DNA from: SZUA-152 sp964401355
GTDB lineage: Bacteria; Pseudomonadota; Gammaproteobacteria; SZUA-152
Direction of reading: 5' to 3'
Length of the DNA: 64,000 bases
NCBI GenBank assembly: GCA_964401355.1
Contig: CAYNYJ010000001.1
Location: forward strand, 12,820 to 76,819
Part shown: one piece after another, positions 36,300 to 45,284 of the stretch
How positions within the stretch are numbered: position 1 is the stretch's first letter
Layout of the letters: every line of letters begins with the position of its first letter
Translations under genes and position numbers: made by a program
The notes under the pieces: model-generated
Database searches by the model: none
What the model was told of the DNA's origin: nothing
What the model saw: the letters and a program-made list of their open reading frames with translations, nothing else

Positions 36300-37753
36300 G
36301 TCAATATTGTAGTGAGCAGAAAAACGACGATCAGATATACCCTCATCGTAACGGCGAAATGTTGCATATTGCGATTGTAGGTACAGGTTCTGGAGCATTT
36401 GCAGCGGCGATTGAGGCGGCTCAACGAGGCGCACGTGTCACTATTATTGAAGCCTGTGAAGTGATTGGCGGTACCTGCGTCAATACGGGCTGTGTGCCGT
36501 CGAAGATTCTGATTCATGGGGCACACATCGCGCACCAGCAAGACCATCATGCAGTCGCCGGTGTTCCGCTGAATACGCCAGTGATTGACCGAAAGGCGAT
36601 GGTGGTTCAGCAGCAGGCGTGGGTTGAAAAGTTGCGTTTTGAAAAATATGAAAATATCCTGGAGATGCATTCTGGCATTACACTTTTACGGGGTCAGGCA
36701 CGGTTTCAAAATACCCGTACCTTGCTTGTTGATCATGCTGATGGAACGGTAAGCACCTTGCTGCCTGACCGTATTTTACTTGCGGTGGGTGCGAGCCCAT
36801 TTATTCCTGATATTAATGGGCTGAGCGATACACCCTATTGGACGTCGACGGAGGCATTGGTCGCCGAGAAAATTCCACAACATCTTATTGTGCTGGGTAG
36901 TTCCGTCGTAGCACTGGAACTCGCCCAGGCCTATCGACATTTGGGGGCGAAAGTGACGGTGCTTGCGCGACGTCGTTTGTTGATGCAGGAGGATCTGCAA
37001 TTGGCGGAGGGCATTCAGAAAATTTTTACAGACGAAGGTATCGATGTCATGTTGCATACCACCACGCAATCGATTCACCATGATGGTCAACAATTCATGT
37101 TAGCGACAAATCACGGTGAAGTTTTCGGTGAGCGCTTACTCATTGCCACCGGACGCCGTTCCAACACCCGCGCCTTAAATCTTGAGAAGTCCGGAGTGGA
37201 GACCGATGCTCAAGATGCCATTGTGGTTGATAAGCACATGCGTACCAACATGAATAATATTTCTGCCGTTGGGGATTGCACTAATCAACCCCAATTTGTG
37301 TATGTCGCCGCGGCTGCCGGCACTTGTGCGGCACGTAATATGACGGGCAGTGAGGTTAGCCTGGATTTATCAGTGATTCCCGCAGTGATCTTTACCCATC
37401 CCCAAATCGCGACAGTTGGGCTCAGTTTGCAACAGGCGAAGCAACAGGGGCTAAAGGTACAGAGTCGTACTCTTGAATTGGCAAACGTGCCTCGTGCCTT
37501 GGCAAATATGGATACCCGTGGCTTTATCAAATTAGTTGCAGAAAAAGAACAGGGGCGCATTGTTGGTTGTCAGGTGCTGGCGGCGGAGGGTGGAGAAATT
37601 ATTCAAACGGCTGCTTTGGCTATTAGCCATCGTATGAGCATTGAAGATCTAACCCATCAATTATTCCCCTATTTAACGATGGCGGAGGGTCTGAAACTCT
37701 GCGCCCAAACTTTTGATAAGGATGTTAAGCAGCTTTCCTGCTGTGCAGGCTGA
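36296..37753 (+). CDS. merA: Mercury(II) reductase
   Basis: Flavoprotein that reduces Hg(II) to volatile Hg(0) with NADPH in the cytoplasm. The 485-residue protein has the FAD-binding VGTGSGAFAAAIEAA, the redox pair Cys61/Cys66 in GGTCVNTGCVPSK, and the C-terminal mercury-binding pair Cys482/Cys483 in LSCCAG, which separates MerA from other disulfide reductases. There is no N-terminal NmerA (heavy-metal-associated) domain; the first ~20 residues are hydrophilic and unrelated. GAGG lies 9 bases before the ATG. It is preceded by a MerR-type promoter and followed by merR. Confidence 0.93.
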   Translation: MSQYCSEQKNDDQIYPHRNGEMLHIAIVGTGSGAFAAAIEAAQRGARVTIIEACEVIGGTCVNTGCVPSKILIHGAHIAHQQDHHAVAGVPLNTPVIDRKAMVVQQQAWVEKLRFEKYENILEMHSGITLLRGQARFQNTRTLLVDHADGTVSTLLPDRILLAVGASPFIPDINGLSDTPYWTSTEALVAEKIPQHLIVLGSSVVALELAQAYRHLGAKVTVLARRRLLMQEDLQLAEGIQKIFTDEGIDVMLHTTTQSIHHDGQQFMLATNHGEVFGERLLIATGRRSNTRALNLEKSGVETDAQDAIVVDKHMRTNMNNISAVGDCTNQPQFVYVAAAAGTCAARNMTGSEVSLDLSVIPAVIFTHPQIATVGLSLQQAKQQGLKVQSRTLELANVPRALANMDTRGFIKLVAEKEQGRIVGCQVLAAEGGEIIQTAALAISHRMSIEDLTHQLFPYLTMAEGLKLCAQTFDKDVKQLSCCAG

Positions 37754-37854
37754 GTAGGAAACAAATTTTGCGTGATCCTATATTGTAAATAGTTGCCAGC
37801 GCAGGGCTATAATAGAAAAAGAGAAAACTACCTTCTGTTACTCGGTTCAAGACC

Positions 37855-38283
37855 ATGAATTTCAACAGTATCACTTTTACCATCGGTAAGCTCGCCGCCG
37901 CTGCTCATGTGAATGTCGAGACCATTCGTTATTATCAACGCCTGAAATTAATCCCAGAACCGAGTAAACCGGCACAGGGTTATCGTCGCTATCCTGCTGA
38001 AATTGTTTCACGAGTGCGGTTTATAAAGCGCACACAATTGCTCGGTTTTACACTCAAAGAAATTCAGGAATTATTGAACCTTGGTGACGGTCACTGTCAG
38101 CAAGTGCAATATTTGGCGGAAGAAAAAATACACAGCATTGAAGAGCGTATTGCCGATTTGAAAGTAATGCGCATAGCCCTCAAAGATTTTCTCATCGACT
38201 GTCAGGCAACGGGCTCAGAAAATACGCAATGTGCGCTTATCGAAGCCATAGTCTCGATGACTCGCATGGATGTAAATGAGTAA
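37855..38283 (+). CDS. merR: Mercuric resistance regulator MerR
   Basis: Dimeric activator/repressor that untwists the overlong mer promoter when it binds Hg(II). The 142-residue protein has the MerR winged helix (TIGKLAAAAHVNVETIRYYQ), a dimer helix, and three metal-ligand cysteines at 81, 116 and 126, the same spacing as Cys82/117/126 of Tn501 MerR. It lies downstream of merA in the same direction, rather than divergent as in most gammaproteobacterial mer operons. A TATAAT at 37808-37813 with TTGTAA 19 bp upstream may be its own promoter. Confidence 0.93.
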   Translation: MNFNSITFTIGKLAAAAHVNVETIRYYQRLKLIPEPSKPAQGYRRYPAEIVSRVRFIKRTQLLGFTLKEIQELLNLGDGHCQQVQYLAEEKIHSIEERIADLKVMRIALKDFLIDCQATGSENTQCALIEAIVSMTRMDVNE

Positions 38284-38439
38284 AATTGAGTCGATTCAAG
38301 GCTTGACTGACAAAGCTCGGATCAGGTTTACTTAACGGCATTCCTGTACCGACGGTCGCGTATCCAGAATAAGCAAAGATTGACTGCTCGGGTAATCGGC
38401 AGCGTCTCTTGGGCAAACTGGCAAAATGGGTAAACGGCG

Positions 38440-38952
38440 ATGGAAACAATATATATGAACACCAGCAAACAAGTGAAGGTGCTTTTTGTGTGCATGGGCA
38501 ATATCTGCCGATCTCCAACAGCCGAGGGTGTCTTTGCCGCACAGGTCAAAAAGGCACAGCTGGATCATTTCATCGAAATTGACTCGGCAGGGACCCATGC
38601 CTATCACGTGGGAGAGGGGCCAGATGCTCGTGCACAAAAGACGGCATTAAAACGTGGCGTGAATTTATCGGCTTTAAGTGCTCGGCGTGTGAACTCGGCT
38701 GATTTTGAACGGTTTGATTATGTACTAGCGATGGATCGGGACAATTATCAAGGCTTGGAAGTCATTTGTCCGCCGGGATCCGAACACAAGTTGCATCTGT
38801 TTCTGAGTTTTGCGCCGAATCTTGAATATGACGAAGTGCCGGATCCGTATTACGGGGGGGCGACAGGTTTTGAACGCGTGCTGGATATGATCGAAGAGGC
38901 GTCAGAAGGTTTGTTGACAGAAATCCGGTTACGACATTTAAGTCACGAGTAA
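38440..38952 (+). CDS. Low-molecular-weight protein tyrosine phosphatase
   Basis: Cysteine-dependent phosphatase of the Wzb/Etp/arsenate-reductase-like fold. The 170-residue protein has the P-loop CMGNICRSP (nucleophile Cys18, Arg24, counted from the first ATG) and the general-acid loop VPDPYYGG. A second ATG at 38455, better placed after GGAA, would give 165 residues. No exopolysaccharide kinase lies nearby, so the substrate is unknown. It is convergent with rne, with a strong hairpin between them. Confidence 0.92.
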   Translation: METIYMNTSKQVKVLFVCMGNICRSPTAEGVFAAQVKKAQLDHFIEIDSAGTHAYHVGEGPDARAQKTALKRGVNLSALSARRVNSADFERFDYVLAMDRDNYQGLEVICPPGSEHKLHLFLSFAPNLEYDEVPDPYYGGATGFERVLDMIEEASEGLLTEIRLRHLSHE

Positions 38953-39006
38953 TAAAAAGACGATATTTATGGATGGGTGCTTTGAGGTAAAGCGCCCCAG
39001 TCAGTA

Positions 39007-39042
39007 CACGGCTCCAGCCAGACCGTTCTGACTGGAGCCGTG
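39007..39042. terminator. Hairpin between convergent phosphatase gene and rne
   Basis: Perfect 11-bp arms CACGGCTCCAG (39007-39017) and CTGGAGCCGTG (39032-39042), with a further inner CAGA/TCTG pairing. No long T run is present on either side, but the position 55 bases after one stop and 10 bases beyond the other fits a two-way transcription barrier. Confidence 0.6.
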
Positions 39043-39052
39043 GGTATCGATG

Positions 39053-41827
39053 TCAGTGGTTTTCGTCGGGTGTTTTTTCCGTTTTCATAGCGGGGCGTGG
39101 TGCGACCTGAGCATCCAACAGAGGTGGCTGCGAGCCACTGGAAGCTCCTGACGACTGCTTATCCACTGATTTTGTGTCTGCTGCGCTGGCGGCAGCAGTC
39201 CCTTGTGACGGGGCAGGTGAAGCAACGGTAGCGTTGACGTTTTGTTTAACCGACGCTGTTGAATCAGACGCTGGCTTACTTGCCTGCGGCTTTTCTGGAA
39301 TTGTAGCCGGTTTTGTTTCAACCCTTACAGGGGCGGGTTTGGTTTCCGCGGGCGTTGATGCAGGCTTGGGTGCGGCAGGCGTTGTGGCGGCTGTGTCGTG
39401 GGTCGTCGTTGACTCGCTGCGGGTTTTTGCCTCTGTTTTCGTTGTTCCCGTGTTTTCTGGAGCAGGCTTGGGCTGCGTTTCTTTTGGCGTGGCCACTGGC
39501 TTTTCAGTGGTCTTGTTTGATGAAGAGACAGATTGAGACAGCACCACCGCAGTATCTTTGTTGGTGGTATCGCTCTTTTTTGCACTCTCTGTGGTGCTTT
39601 CAGTTGCGGCATCCGTAGCATGGGTATCTGTAGCGTCAGTGCGTGTCTGCTCATTGACATTAGTATTAGCAGTTTGGCTGCTGCCACTATCACGACGACG
39701 ACGACGCCCACCCCGACGGCCACGACGTGAACTGCTCTTTTGACCTTCGGTGCGCTCCTTATTCTCAGGGCTGGCAGCTTGGTCAGTGGCGCTTGTATCG
39801 AGGGTTTTGGAATCACTGCTTTGCGTATCGCTTGCTTTCGCATCCCGATCCTTTGGCCCACGTCTGCTAGCCTCTTTTGCCGGTGGTTTTGATGTTGAAG
39901 TTTTCACTGAATCCGCTTTTGTCCGGCCGCCCTTGTTTTGAGTGCTATCCTGTTTGTTGCGGGTGTCATTACGACTGTCACTTCGAGAACGGCCACCTCG
40001 GCGATTGGTACTTGCGCGCCCCGCTGAACCCGATCCACCACCACCACGACCGCCGCGTGAGCGGCTTTGAGTCGGCCGACTTGGGGCTTCTTTTTCCGCA
40101 GGCTTGGCCGGGCTGGCCTCCTCCGCGGTGTCATTGCCCACCAAACTGCTCCAAATACGCTTGATCAGCCCACTTTGCTTTGCTGTGCTTTCTTGCCTTG
40201 AGGTGATCTGTGGCGCGGGAGCCGAGGGGGTGACACCTTTGACTACCGGGACTTCACTGGTCATTTTGGGCTTGTCATCCAGTGATTCAGAGTCTTCTTC
40301 GCGTTCAACGGCCATGGAATAGCTGACTTGAGAGTCGGCATCATGCGCAAGGTCCGCAGCGCGTTCACGCACAATTTCGTAATGCGGGGTGTCAAATGTT
40401 GGATTAGGAATCAAGATGACTTTGACGCTCTGACGGCTCTCGATATCGCTAATGGCCTGGCGTTTTTCGTTGAGCAGGAAGGTCGCCACGTTTACCGGCA
40501 CTTGTACCACGATGCGTGCGGTTTGTTCCTTCATGGCATCCTCTTCAATGATGCGCAGAATGGACAGGGCGAGCGATTCCGTGCCTCGAATCGTCCCGTG
40601 ACCTTCGCAGCGTGGACAAACGATTTGCACGGACTCACCCAGCGAAGGACGCAGCCGCTGTCGTGACATTTCCAGTAAACCAAAACGGGAAATCCGCCCG
40701 ATCTGGACACGGGCACGATCCATTTTGAGGGCTTCACGCAGGGTATTTTCTACCTCGCGCTGGTTGCGTGCGGCGGACATATCGATAAAGTCGATGACCA
40801 CCAGTCCGCCAAGATCACGCAGACGCAATTGCCGTGCGACTTCTTCCGCCGCTTCACGATTGGTATTCAGTGCGGTTTCTTCAATGTCACTGCCTTTTGT
40901 GGCGCGTGCCGAGTTGATGTCGATGGAGATCAGGGCCTCGGTGTGATCAATCACAATGGCGCCGCCAGAGGGCAGACGCACTTCGCGTTTAAAGGCGGTC
41001 TCGATTTGAGATTCAATCTGATAACGCGTGAACAGGGGCACGCTGTCTTCGTAGAGTTTAAGTTTATCCAGATTATGCGGCATCACTAACTGCATGAACT
41101 CGGTGGCCCGGTCAAAGGTCGCCTTGTCGTCGATGAGGATTTCAGCAATGTCTTTACGCAAATTGTCACGAATCGCACGGATGATAACGTCGCTTTCCTG
41201 ATAAATCAGGAAAGGCGTTGCCCCTTCTTTGGAAGCTTTGTCGATGACCTCCCACAATTGCAACAGGTAATCGAGATCCCACTGCAATTCTTCAGGATTT
41301 TTGCCGACACCGGCAGTACGCACGATAAGGCCCATGTCTTCTGGCACGGTAAGTGAAGCCAGTGCATCACGGATTTCATTGCGCTCTTCACCGACGATAC
41401 GGCGCGATACGCCACCAGCCCGAGGGTTGTTTGGCATTAAGACCAAATAGCGTCCGGCGAGACTGACGAAGGTGGTGAGTGCAGCGCCTTTGTTGCCGCG
41501 CTCCTCTTTTTCGACCTGCACAACGATTTCCTGGCCTTCCTTCAATACCTGTTTGATATTGACGCGACCACCGGCCAGCGAGACGTTGGGGTTAAAATAG
41601 GAGCGTGAAATTTCTTTTAGCGGCAGGAAACCATGTCGGTCGGAACCGTAATCAACAAAGGCAGCTTCGAGGCTAGGCTCAAGGCGGGTAATGCGGGCTT
41701 TATAAATATTGGATTTTTTTTGTTCGCGACCGGCAGTTTCGATATCCAGATCATAAAGCCGCTGTCCATCGACCATAGCAACACGCAACTCTTCCGGCTG
41801 AGTTGCGTTAAACAACATTCTTTTCAT
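39053..41827 (-). CDS. rne: Ribonuclease E
   Basis: Essential endoribonuclease for mRNA decay and tRNA/rRNA maturation and scaffold of the degradosome. The 924-residue protein has the S1 domain (~35-125), the catalytic core with metal-binding aspartates in ISIDINSARA and VVIDFIDM, and the zinc-link CPRCEGHGT. The remaining ~400 residues are low-complexity: Arg-rich RGGRGGGGSGSAG and RRGRRGGRRRRR stretches likely to bind RNA, then a long Thr/Lys/Pro/Ala-rich tail. The ATG at 41827 gives MKRMLFNATQPEELRVA, the family start. It is divergent from rluC, as in E. coli. Confidence 0.96.
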   Translation of the reverse strand: MKRMLFNATQPEELRVAMVDGQRLYDLDIETAGREQKKSNIYKARITRLEPSLEAAFVDYGSDRHGFLPLKEISRSYFNPNVSLAGGRVNIKQVLKEGQEIVVQVEKEERGNKGAALTTFVSLAGRYLVLMPNNPRAGGVSRRIVGEERNEIRDALASLTVPEDMGLIVRTAGVGKNPEELQWDLDYLLQLWEVIDKASKEGATPFLIYQESDVIIRAIRDNLRKDIAEILIDDKATFDRATEFMQLVMPHNLDKLKLYEDSVPLFTRYQIESQIETAFKREVRLPSGGAIVIDHTEALISIDINSARATKGSDIEETALNTNREAAEEVARQLRLRDLGGLVVIDFIDMSAARNQREVENTLREALKMDRARVQIGRISRFGLLEMSRQRLRPSLGESVQIVCPRCEGHGTIRGTESLALSILRIIEEDAMKEQTARIVVQVPVNVATFLLNEKRQAISDIESRQSVKVILIPNPTFDTPHYEIVRERAADLAHDADSQVSYSMAVEREEDSESLDDKPKMTSEVPVVKGVTPSAPAPQITSRQESTAKQSGLIKRIWSSLVGNDTAEEASPAKPAEKEAPSRPTQSRSRGGRGGGGSGSAGRASTNRRGGRSRSDSRNDTRNKQDSTQNKGGRTKADSVKTSTSKPPAKEASRRGPKDRDAKASDTQSSDSKTLDTSATDQAASPENKERTEGQKSSSRRGRRGGRRRRRDSGSSQTANTNVNEQTRTDATDTHATDAATESTTESAKKSDTTNKDTAVVLSQSVSSSNKTTEKPVATPKETQPKPAPENTGTTKTEAKTRSESTTTHDTAATTPAAPKPASTPAETKPAPVRVETKPATIPEKPQASKPASDSTASVKQNVNATVASPAPSQGTAAASAADTKSVDKQSSGASSGSQPPLLDAQVAPRPAMKTEKTPDENH

Positions 41828-42208
41828 TTTATTCGTCCATGCGCTCGACCATTGATCCCTTGTGGCTGCGGGTACAGGGGCAATACAAACGATAACCGGG
41901 ACAACCGCCCGCTGGCGCAGCCTCATTCCCTTTCGATGGAAAGGGCTGGACGTCGCGAGCCTGGTCGCACAGCTATCGGTCAGCTCATCATGAACACGTT
42001 AGGAACATGGGAGCGCACTCAATAGGGTAAAAAAACACCCGTCATGACACGGATGTCGAAATTTTGTTACGTTCTCTAGTCACGCCGACGAAAGAGTAAA
42101 GTTGTCGGAAAGTGGACGTAGAATCAATATTATCCCGCAATAAGCCAAGTAAATATAACAGTCTTCGCGGATAGCATCAATCTTGGCATGATTTGTTATC
42201 ATAGGCCG
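41828..42208 (-). promoter_or_regulatory. Long rne leader and rne-rluC divergent region
   Basis: There is no gene in these 381 bases. On the rne (minus) strand it holds a terminator-like hairpin with a T run near 42029-42056 and, closer to rne, a 7-bp hairpin with tetraloop at 41928-41945 (arms CCCTTTC and GAAAGGG). A long structured leader recalls E. coli rne, where RNase E controls its own message through 5'-leader hairpins. The sequence here has no obvious identity to that leader. Confidence 0.5.
42029..42056 (-). terminator. Premature terminator in the rne leader
   Basis: Reading the minus strand, arms ACATCCGT (42056-42049) and ACGGGTGT (42042-42035) pair over 8 bp with one G.T pair and a 6-base loop, followed by seven Ts. 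It lies about 200 bases before the rne start codon, so full-length rne mRNA would have to pass it. Confidence 0.6.
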
Positions 42209-43204
42209 ATGAATCAGCCGCCCCCCAAAACCACTCCAAAAGTATATTTTGTCGAGATCGATGAGGATCGTGCGGGTCAGCGAATTGATAACTTTTTGCT
42301 TGCCAGCCTCAAAGGTGTCCCAAAGAGTCGCGTTTATCGCATTTTGCGCAAGGGAGAAGTGCGCGTAAACAAGGGCCGAATCAAGGCCAGCTATCGCCTG
42401 CAAGCCGGCGATACGGTACGGATTCCGCCCATTCGCCAGGCTGAGCCTGACGCCCCGGTAAGCCCGGGGGCTCATGTGCTGGCGCGGATCGATGCCAATA
42501 TCCTGGCGGAGGAAAAAGGGTTTCTGGTGCTGAACAAACCCTCCGGTATTGCCGTACACGGTGGCAGTGGCTTGCATTATGGTGTGATCGAGGCACTGCG
42601 AGCACTGCGGCCAGACGCGCCGTACCTGGAATTAGTGCACCGTCTGGATCGCGAGACCTCGGGTTGCCTGCTCATCGCGAAACGACGCAGTATCTTGCGG
42701 GAAATGCACCGCCTGTTTCGAGTCGAGGGCCGTGAGCAATTAAGTGAAATCAGCATGGATAAACGCTACCTGGCGTTGTTAATGGGGCACTGGGAGGGGG
42801 GCGAACGACGGGTTAATATGCCGCTATTGAAAAACACCCAGCGTTCCGGTGAGCGGATGGTGACGGTTAACCCCGAAGGCAAAGCTGCACTGAGTCTGTT
42901 TCGCCCGGTGACCCGCTATGCAGATGCCACCCTGGTGGAAATCCGTTTGCTGACCGGCCGCACCCATCAGATTCGGGTGCATGCGGCGGCTATCGGCCAC
43001 CCGATTGCAGGTGATCAAAAATATGGCGACGAAGAGTTTAACCGTTTCATGAAGGCGCAGGGTTTGCGCCGTTTGTTTTTGCATGCGCGATCATTGACCT
43101 TCGCCCTGGATTTGGAGGGCCATGATCAGCCCTACCAATTTTCCGCGCCACTGGAAAAAGAACTCGAAGCTGTATTGACTGCGTTGAAGCCATCAGCGTC
43201 TTAA
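42209..43204 (+). CDS. rluC: Ribosomal large subunit pseudouridine synthase RluC
   Basis: Converts uridines 955, 2504 and 2580 (E. coli numbering) of 23S rRNA to pseudouridine. The 331-residue protein has an N-terminal S4 RNA-binding domain (AGQRIDNFLLASLKGVPKSRVYR), the catalytic motif HRLDRETSG with its aspartate, and the LTGRTHQIRVH motif. The ATG at 42209 follows AGG. The divergent rne-rluC order is conserved. Confidence 0.95.
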   Translation: MNQPPPKTTPKVYFVEIDEDRAGQRIDNFLLASLKGVPKSRVYRILRKGEVRVNKGRIKASYRLQAGDTVRIPPIRQAEPDAPVSPGAHVLARIDANILAEEKGFLVLNKPSGIAVHGGSGLHYGVIEALRALRPDAPYLELVHRLDRETSGCLLIAKRRSILREMHRLFRVEGREQLSEISMDKRYLALLMGHWEGGERRVNMPLLKNTQRSGERMVTVNPEGKAALSLFRPVTRYADATLVEIRLLTGRTHQIRVHAAAIGHPIAGDQKYGDEEFNRFMKAQGLRRLFLHARSLTFALDLEGHDQPYQFSAPLEKELEAVLTALKPSAS

Positions 43205-43246
43205 TAGCCTACACAGTGATATTGAATAAACAGGCAGTAGAAAGAT

Positions 43247-43909
43247 ATGCAAAAAAGTTTTGAATTGTTGGTATTTGATTGGGACGGGACGTTAATGGAT
43301 TCCGAGGCCCACATTGTGACCAGCATGCAGCTCGCAATGTCGGATGTGAAGCTGTCTGAAATGGCGCGGGCGGAAATTCGTGACATTATTGGTTTGGGTC
43401 TGGGTGAAGCCATCCGTCGGTTATTGCCGGATGAAAGCGATGAGCTGCATCTTGCGCTGGTAGATCGTTACCGCTATCACTTCTTTGCTGATGACCCCTG
43501 TGAACCCTTTGACGGCGCTGAGTCAGTATTGAAAACGTTACGTGATCAAGGCTATTTGATGGCGGTAGCGACGGGCAAAGGACGACGCGGCCTGGATCGT
43601 GTGCTACAAAACACCGGGTTTGGTCAATATTTTATTGAGACCCGCTGTGCGGATGAAACCTGTTCAAAACCGGATCCGCAGATGTTGCAGGAAATTATGG
43701 ATGTCATCGGCGTAACCCCCGAGCAGACCTTGATGATCGGCGATACCGAGTACGATCTGGAAATGGCAAACGCGGCCCGTACCGCAAGTGTAGGTGTCGA
43801 TTATGGTGTGCATAGCACAGAGCGATTATTGGCCTGTGGCCCGCTGGGGTGTTTGTCTTCCATTAAAGAGCTGCCTGATTGGCTGGCGGCGCAGACGACA
43901 GGTCAATAA
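43247..43909 (+). CDS. HAD-superfamily hydrolase (phosphoglycolate-phosphatase-like)
   Basis: Probable small-molecule phosphatase of HAD subfamily I. The 220-residue protein has nucleophile and acid aspartates Asp11/Asp13 in FDWDGTLMDS, motif II VATGK, motif III KPDPQML and motif IV IGDTEYDLEMA. Genes of this type follow rluC in many gammaproteobacteria. The true substrate is uncertain; phosphoglycolate would be attractive if the cell fixes CO2, but that is inference. Confidence 0.88.
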   Translation: MQKSFELLVFDWDGTLMDSEAHIVTSMQLAMSDVKLSEMARAEIRDIIGLGLGEAIRRLLPDESDELHLALVDRYRYHFFADDPCEPFDGAESVLKTLRDQGYLMAVATGKGRRGLDRVLQNTGFGQYFIETRCADETCSKPDPQMLQEIMDVIGVTPEQTLMIGDTEYDLEMANAARTASVGVDYGVHSTERLLACGPLGCLSSIKELPDWLAAQTTGQ

Positions 43910-43939
43910 TCACAGAAACATAGTGCGGCCTAATGATAT

Positions 43940-43970
43940 TGAGCCCTGCATTTCATTTCAGGCTCATTTA
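43940..43970 (+). terminator. Hairpin after the HAD phosphatase gene
   Basis: Arms TGAGCC (43940-43945) and GGCTCA (43961-43966) with an inner TG/CA pairing, followed by TTTACATTT. It lies 31 bases after the stop. Confidence 0.4.
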
Positions 43971-44021
43971 CATTTGGCATTTTTGAACGTTTACAAAAAA
44001 ACAGAGTAAAAAAGGTACAAC

Positions 44022-45152
44022 ATGGCTGATCACGACAAACCAGAAAACGCTATAAAACCTGAAGCTTCACCCGATAAAAATGAAACGGGGCGAGCTGCGC
44101 AGAACAATGACAAAAAGCTCCGTGAAGAAAATGATGTTTGGACCTCCAATAAAGAAGTGGAAGAGTCTGACACGGAAAAATCCGCGATAACAACTCAGCA
44201 ATCCAAGAGTAAAGAAGGCGATTGGGAGAAGGACACTTTAAACCGTCTGGCTTTTGCTGCCATCAACGAGCAACGTCGTGCGCGTCGCTGGAGTGTTTTT
44301 TTTAAATCACTTTTTTTCATCTATTTGTTCGTGATTTTTTTCTATATTCCTGGTGATTGGAATAAACCCAGCATGAAAACGGATATGCACACGGCGTTGA
44401 TTGACCTCGAAGGCGTGATTGCGGCCAATACTCAGGCCAGTGCAGATAATCTGGTGGGAGCTTTGCGTGCCGCCTTTAAAGATAAAAAAACCACGGCGGT
44501 GCTGATGCGTATCAACAGCCCTGGTGGCAGCCCGGTACAGGCCGGTTATGTTTATGACGAAATTAAACGTCTGCGTCAAAAATATCCGGATATCAAACTG
44601 TATGCCGTGATCGCTGACATCTGTGCCTCCGGGGGTTATTACATTGCGGCAGCTGCCGATGAAATTTATGCAGACAAAGCCAGCATTGTGGGCTCCATTG
44701 GGGTGTTAATGGATGGCTTTGGTTTTGTCGATACCATCAAGACACTGGGTATTGAACGCCGTTTGATGACGGCAGGGAAGCATAAAGGGGTGCTGGATCC
44801 ATTTTCTCCACTGAAAAAGAGTGAAGTGAAACATGTACAGAACTTGCTGGATACGGTGCACAAGCAGTTTATCGATCAAGTGAAAGCCGGGCGCGGAGAT
44901 CGTCTTTCCGATTCACCTGATTTATTTACTGGCCTGTTTTGGAATGGAGAGGAAAGTGTCAAACTGGGATTAGTTGATGGGCTGGGCAGTGCCAGTTATG
45001 TTGCGCGTGAAATTATCGGCGAGGAAAATATTGTTGATTTCACACCGCGGCCCAACTTTTTGAATCGATTCGCTGATCGTATTGGCGTGACCATGGCCAG
45101 TGTTTTGTCTAAAACGGTAGGCTTGGAAGGCGCGACGAGTCCGCTTCGATAA
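44022..45152 (+). CDS. Signal peptide peptidase SppA-like (S49 family) membrane protease
   Basis: Membrane-bound serine protease of the short SppA (36K) type, which uses a Ser-Lys dyad to degrade cleaved signal peptides or membrane proteins. The 376-residue protein has a membrane anchor at ~92-110, NSPGGSP at 165-171, the nucleophile Ser203 in ICASGGYY, and the lysine-containing AGKHKG loop (251-256) that supplies the base. The first ~88 residues form an unusually long, very hydrophilic Glu/Lys/Asp-rich cytoplasmic segment. It lies in the rluC-phosphatase-sppA order common in this class. Confidence 0.92.
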   Translation: MADHDKPENAIKPEASPDKNETGRAAQNNDKKLREENDVWTSNKEVEESDTEKSAITTQQSKSKEGDWEKDTLNRLAFAAINEQRRARRWSVFFKSLFFIYLFVIFFYIPGDWNKPSMKTDMHTALIDLEGVIAANTQASADNLVGALRAAFKDKKTTAVLMRINSPGGSPVQAGYVYDEIKRLRQKYPDIKLYAVIADICASGGYYIAAAADEIYADKASIVGSIGVLMDGFGFVDTIKTLGIERRLMTAGKHKGVLDPFSPLKKSEVKHVQNLLDTVHKQFIDQVKAGRGDRLSDSPDLFTGLFWNGEESVKLGLVDGLGSASYVAREIIGEENIVDFTPRPNFLNRFADRIGVTMASVLSKTVGLEGATSPLR

Positions 45153-45284
45153 ACCTCATTGGCTTTAATGCGCAGACGACAACCTTATAGGGGTAATTGT
45201 TTTTGAGTAAAGCGTTATTGAATGGAAAACAGTAATGTAAAAAAATTTTCCACAGAAATTCATGCATTAGGGGCGCTATAAACT

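Noticed and set aside
39053..41827. Repetitive Thr/Ala/Lys-rich 3' part of rne as a separate repeat element or frameshift
   Set aside because: The frame stays open to a normal stop, and a variable low-complexity C-terminal scaffold is usual for RNase E.
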